NCBI GenBank assembly: GCA_024397995.1
Contig: CP073746.1
Span: 186,001-250,000 of the forward strand
Source: a bacterium SCSIO 12827
GTDB taxonomy: Bacteria; Pseudomonadota; Alphaproteobacteria; Rhodospirillales; Casp-alpha2
DNA length: 64,000 nt
Direction: 5' to 3'
Shown: positions 62,231-64,000 of the stretch, one piece after another
Position numbering within the stretch: position 1 is the first letter of the stretch
Layout of the letters: every line of letters begins with the position of its first letter
Program-made: the position numbers and the translations under genes
Notes under the pieces: model-generated
Seen by the model: only the letters and a program-made list of their open reading frames with translations
Database searches by the model: none
Told to the model about the DNA's origin: nothing

Positions 62231-63670
62231 ATGTCCCTGCCCCCGCCCGTCATCGTCTGGTTTCGCCGCGACTTGCGGCTGGCCGACAATCCGGCCCTGG
62301 CCCGGGCGGCGGCGATCGGGCGGCCGGTTGTGCCGGTCTTCATCCTGGACGAGGACACGCCCGGCCTGCGCCCGCCGGGCGGGGCGTCACGCTGGTGGCT
62401 GCACCATTCCCTGGCGGGTCTGGCCGATGATCTGGCGGCCTTGGGATCACGTCTGATCCTGCGCCGGGGGGCGGCGGGGGCGGTGCTCGACGCCCTGATT
62501 GCGGAGACGGGGGCCGATACGGTGCTGTGGAACCGCTGTTACGACAAGGGGTCCGTCGCCCGCGACACGGATATCAAGGCGGGCTTGTTGGGGCGAGGCC
62601 TCCAGGCGGAAAGCTTCAATGGCTCCCTGCTGACTGAGCCCTGGGAAATCACCACCAAGGCCGGCGGCGGCTATAAGGTCTACACCCGTTTCTGGCAGGC
62701 CTGCCGCGCCGCCGGCGATCCGCCACCGCCGGTGGCGGCGCCGGGCTCATTGCCGGCACCGCAGGCCTGGCCGGCAAGCGACGATCTGGCCGCTTGGGGA
62801 CTGCTGCCCAATGCACCCGATTGGGCGGCGGGGTTTTCCGATCACTGGATGCCGGGGGGGCAAGGGGCCCGGGACCGCCTGGAAATGTTTCTCGACGGCG
62901 CGGTCACGGGTTATGCGGCGAAGCGCGATTTTCCGGGCGTGGCGGCGACCTCGGGTCTGTCCGCGCATCTGGCCTGGGGCGACATCGGCCCGCGCCAGGT
63001 CTGGGCCGCCGCCGTTAAGACGGCCCCGGCCGGTGAGGGGCGGGAGACGTTCCTGAAGGAGCTGATATGGCGGGAATTCACCCATCATGTCCTGCATCAT
63101 TTCCCGGACCTGGCCGAGCGACCCATGGACGCTAAGTTCGATGCCTTTCCCTGGATGCCCGACGACGGCCTGCTTGCTGCCTGGCAGCAGGGGCGGACCG
63201 GCTATCCCCTTGTCGACGCGGGCATGCGCGAGCTTTGGGCCACGGGCACCATGCACAACCGGGTGCGCATGGTCGCGGCCTCGTTCCTGGTCAAGCATCT
63301 GCTGCAGCCCTGGCAGGCGGGCGAAGCCTGGTTCTGGGACACCCTGGTCGATGCCGATCCCGCGTCCAACCCGTTCAACTGGCAATGGGTCGCGGGCTGC
63401 GGCGCCGATGCCGCGCCCTATTTCCGCATCTTCAATCCGATCCTGCAGGGACAGAAATTCGATGACGACGGCGATTACGTGCGCCGCTGGGTGCCGGAGA
63501 TCGCGGCCTTGCCCAAGAAATACCTGCACGCACCCTGGACCGCGCCGATGGATGTCCTGGCCGATGCGGGCGTGGCGCTGGGCCGCGACTATCCTGAACC
63601 GGCCGTCGACCACAAAAAAGCGCGCGACCGGGCGCTGGCGGTGTTCAAGTCGTTAAAGAGGGATAACTGA
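62231..63670 (+). CDS. phrB: Deoxyribodipyrimidine photolyase
   Basis: Light-dependent repair of cyclobutane pyrimidine dimers, with FAD. It has 479 residues, starting V-I-V-W-F-R-R-D-L-R-L-A-D-N (7-20). The C-terminal FAD-binding region includes E-L-I-W-R-E-F-T-H-H (about 277-286), G-M-R-E-L-W-A-T-G-T-M-H-N-R-V-R-M (about 333-349) and W-Q-W-V-A-G-C-G-A-D-A. Class I type, so CPD rather than 6-4 repair is likely. ATG at 62231 chosen; the frame opens at 62099. Confidence 0.95.
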   Translation: MSLPPPVIVWFRRDLRLADNPALARAAAIGRPVVPVFILDEDTPGLRPPGGASRWWLHHSLAGLADDLAALGSRLILRRGAAGAVLDALIAETGADTVLWNRCYDKGSVARDTDIKAGLLGRGLQAESFNGSLLTEPWEITTKAGGGYKVYTRFWQACRAAGDPPPPVAAPGSLPAPQAWPASDDLAAWGLLPNAPDWAAGFSDHWMPGGQGARDRLEMFLDGAVTGYAAKRDFPGVAATSGLSAHLAWGDIGPRQVWAAAVKTAPAGEGRETFLKELIWREFTHHVLHHFPDLAERPMDAKFDAFPWMPDDGLLAAWQQGRTGYPLVDAGMRELWATGTMHNRVRMVAASFLVKHLLQPWQAGEAWFWDTLVDADPASNPFNWQWVAGCGADAAPYFRIFNPILQGQKFDDDGDYVRRWVPEIAALPKKYLHAPWTAPMDVLADAGVALGRDYPEPAVDHKKARDRALAVFKSLKRDN

Positions 63671-63694
63671 AGGGCGCGCGGCATGCCCTACGTC

Positions 63695-64000
63695 TTAATG
63701 TCCCAGCCGGCTCGTGATTAAAATGCTGTAGGCGATTCCGATGGCGTAGGCCAACAGGCACCCTGCCAACACCGCCGCCGTGAAAGTATTTGCCCACCGG
63801 CGCGCGATGACAGATTCGGGTTTGAGCCAATCGACAGCTGAACTTACGGAGATAGCCAGGAACAATGCGATGATACCCGTCCCCGAAATTGTGGCGACGA
63901 GCTGAGCTAGATCTGTAAGCGTCAGGATGCGCGCCATTGCATCGGGATTTGAGCCGGCATCCGTAACCAAATGCTGGGAGAGGTAATCCCAGGATTTGAA
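63695..64000 (-). CDS. Small membrane protein (5' end may be outside the window)
   Basis: The frame is open to base 64000. Possible starts inside are ATG 63937 (M-A-R-I-L) and TTG 63970. Two membrane helices are evident (about 13-35 and 52-74, counted from ATG 63937). The middle connects by a short D-W-L-K-P-E loop. No family recognised. Convergent with the photolyase gene. Confidence 0.55.
   Translation of the reverse strand, partial: FKSWDYLSQHLVTDAGSNPDAMARILTLTDLAQLVATISGTGIIALFLAISVSSAVDWLKPESVIARRWANTFTAAVLAGCLLAYAIGIAYSILITSRLGH

Overview
The window is a high-GC stretch of bacterial chromosome that looks like an alphaproteobacterium, most likely Rhodospirillales. This rests on gene order (rpmH-rnpA-yidD-yidC-engB-argB close to dapD/dapE), a DUF2336 protein, a DUF2474 partner of a cyanide-insensitive-type bd oxidase, a PAS protein of the alphaproteobacterial PF07310 type, and a Rhodospirillales-style porin. 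No name below species-group level can be defended from sequence alone. Coding density is high and nearly everything is chromosomal housekeeping or ordinary accessory metabolism. I see no IS element, prophage or CRISPR array.

Layout. 1-4.4 kb: end of a DUF4139 protein, a CNT nucleoside transporter, def-fmt, a DsbA/FrnE-like oxidoreductase, a GIY-YIG protein and a small unknown gene. 4.5-5.3 kb: cspA with a long leader, followed by an RNA hairpin and a tiny Lys/Glu/Ala-rich protein gene. 5.3-11.2 kb: a tightly packed minus-strand cluster of two tandem paralogues of a family I do not recognise, cioA, cioB, a DUF2474 mini-subunit that appears to start with CTG, and a luciferase-like flavin monooxygenase. 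11.2-22.6 kb: truA, dapE, dapD, a pyrimidine nucleotidase, DUF2336, an amidase, argB, engB, yidC, yidD, rnpA and rpmH. 22.7-26.4 kb: TVP38 protein, FAD-dependent pyridine nucleotide-disulphide oxidoreductase and histidine kinase. 26.5-36.1 kb: a trans-aconitate methyltransferase-like gene, ggt, panBC, a coupled small secreted protein/PAS pair, dadA, and an MFS gene following two tandem AHL-lactonase-like genes. 36.1-44.4 kb: gpt, an OmpA-like lipoprotein with coiled coil, tRNA-Arg, a redoxin-like/prolyl-4-hydroxylase fusion, a GT-C membrane protein with an SMR-like partner, an MFS protein and a CoA-transferase. 44.4-53.4 kb: gor, porin, glmS, glmU, gph, a TPR/2OG-Fe(II) protein and tRNA-Val. 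53.5-55.2 kb: an AT-richer pocket with a peptidoglycan-binding protein carrying a Cys-rich tail, overlapped by a small gene (possible effector/immunity pair). 55.2-64 kb: SGNH hydrolase, LysR regulator, a marR-emrA/emrB-type drug-efflux locus with a clear operator, aldehyde dehydrogenase, photolyase and a small membrane protein cut by the window edge.

How the parts fit: ribosome/RNase P/membrane-insertion genes share one likely transcript from a good promoter upstream of rpmH. Lysine/peptidoglycan (dapDE), arginine (argB), amino-sugar (glmSU) and pantothenate (panBC) biosynthesis are represented. The most unexplained material is the paralogue pair upstream of the bd oxidase, and the pocket beside tRNA-Val. 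At least four convergent gene pairs share palindromic stop overlaps (CTAG or TTAA), leaving no room for terminators. Gene starts were chosen by ribosome-binding site and family length where possible; several are non-ATG.
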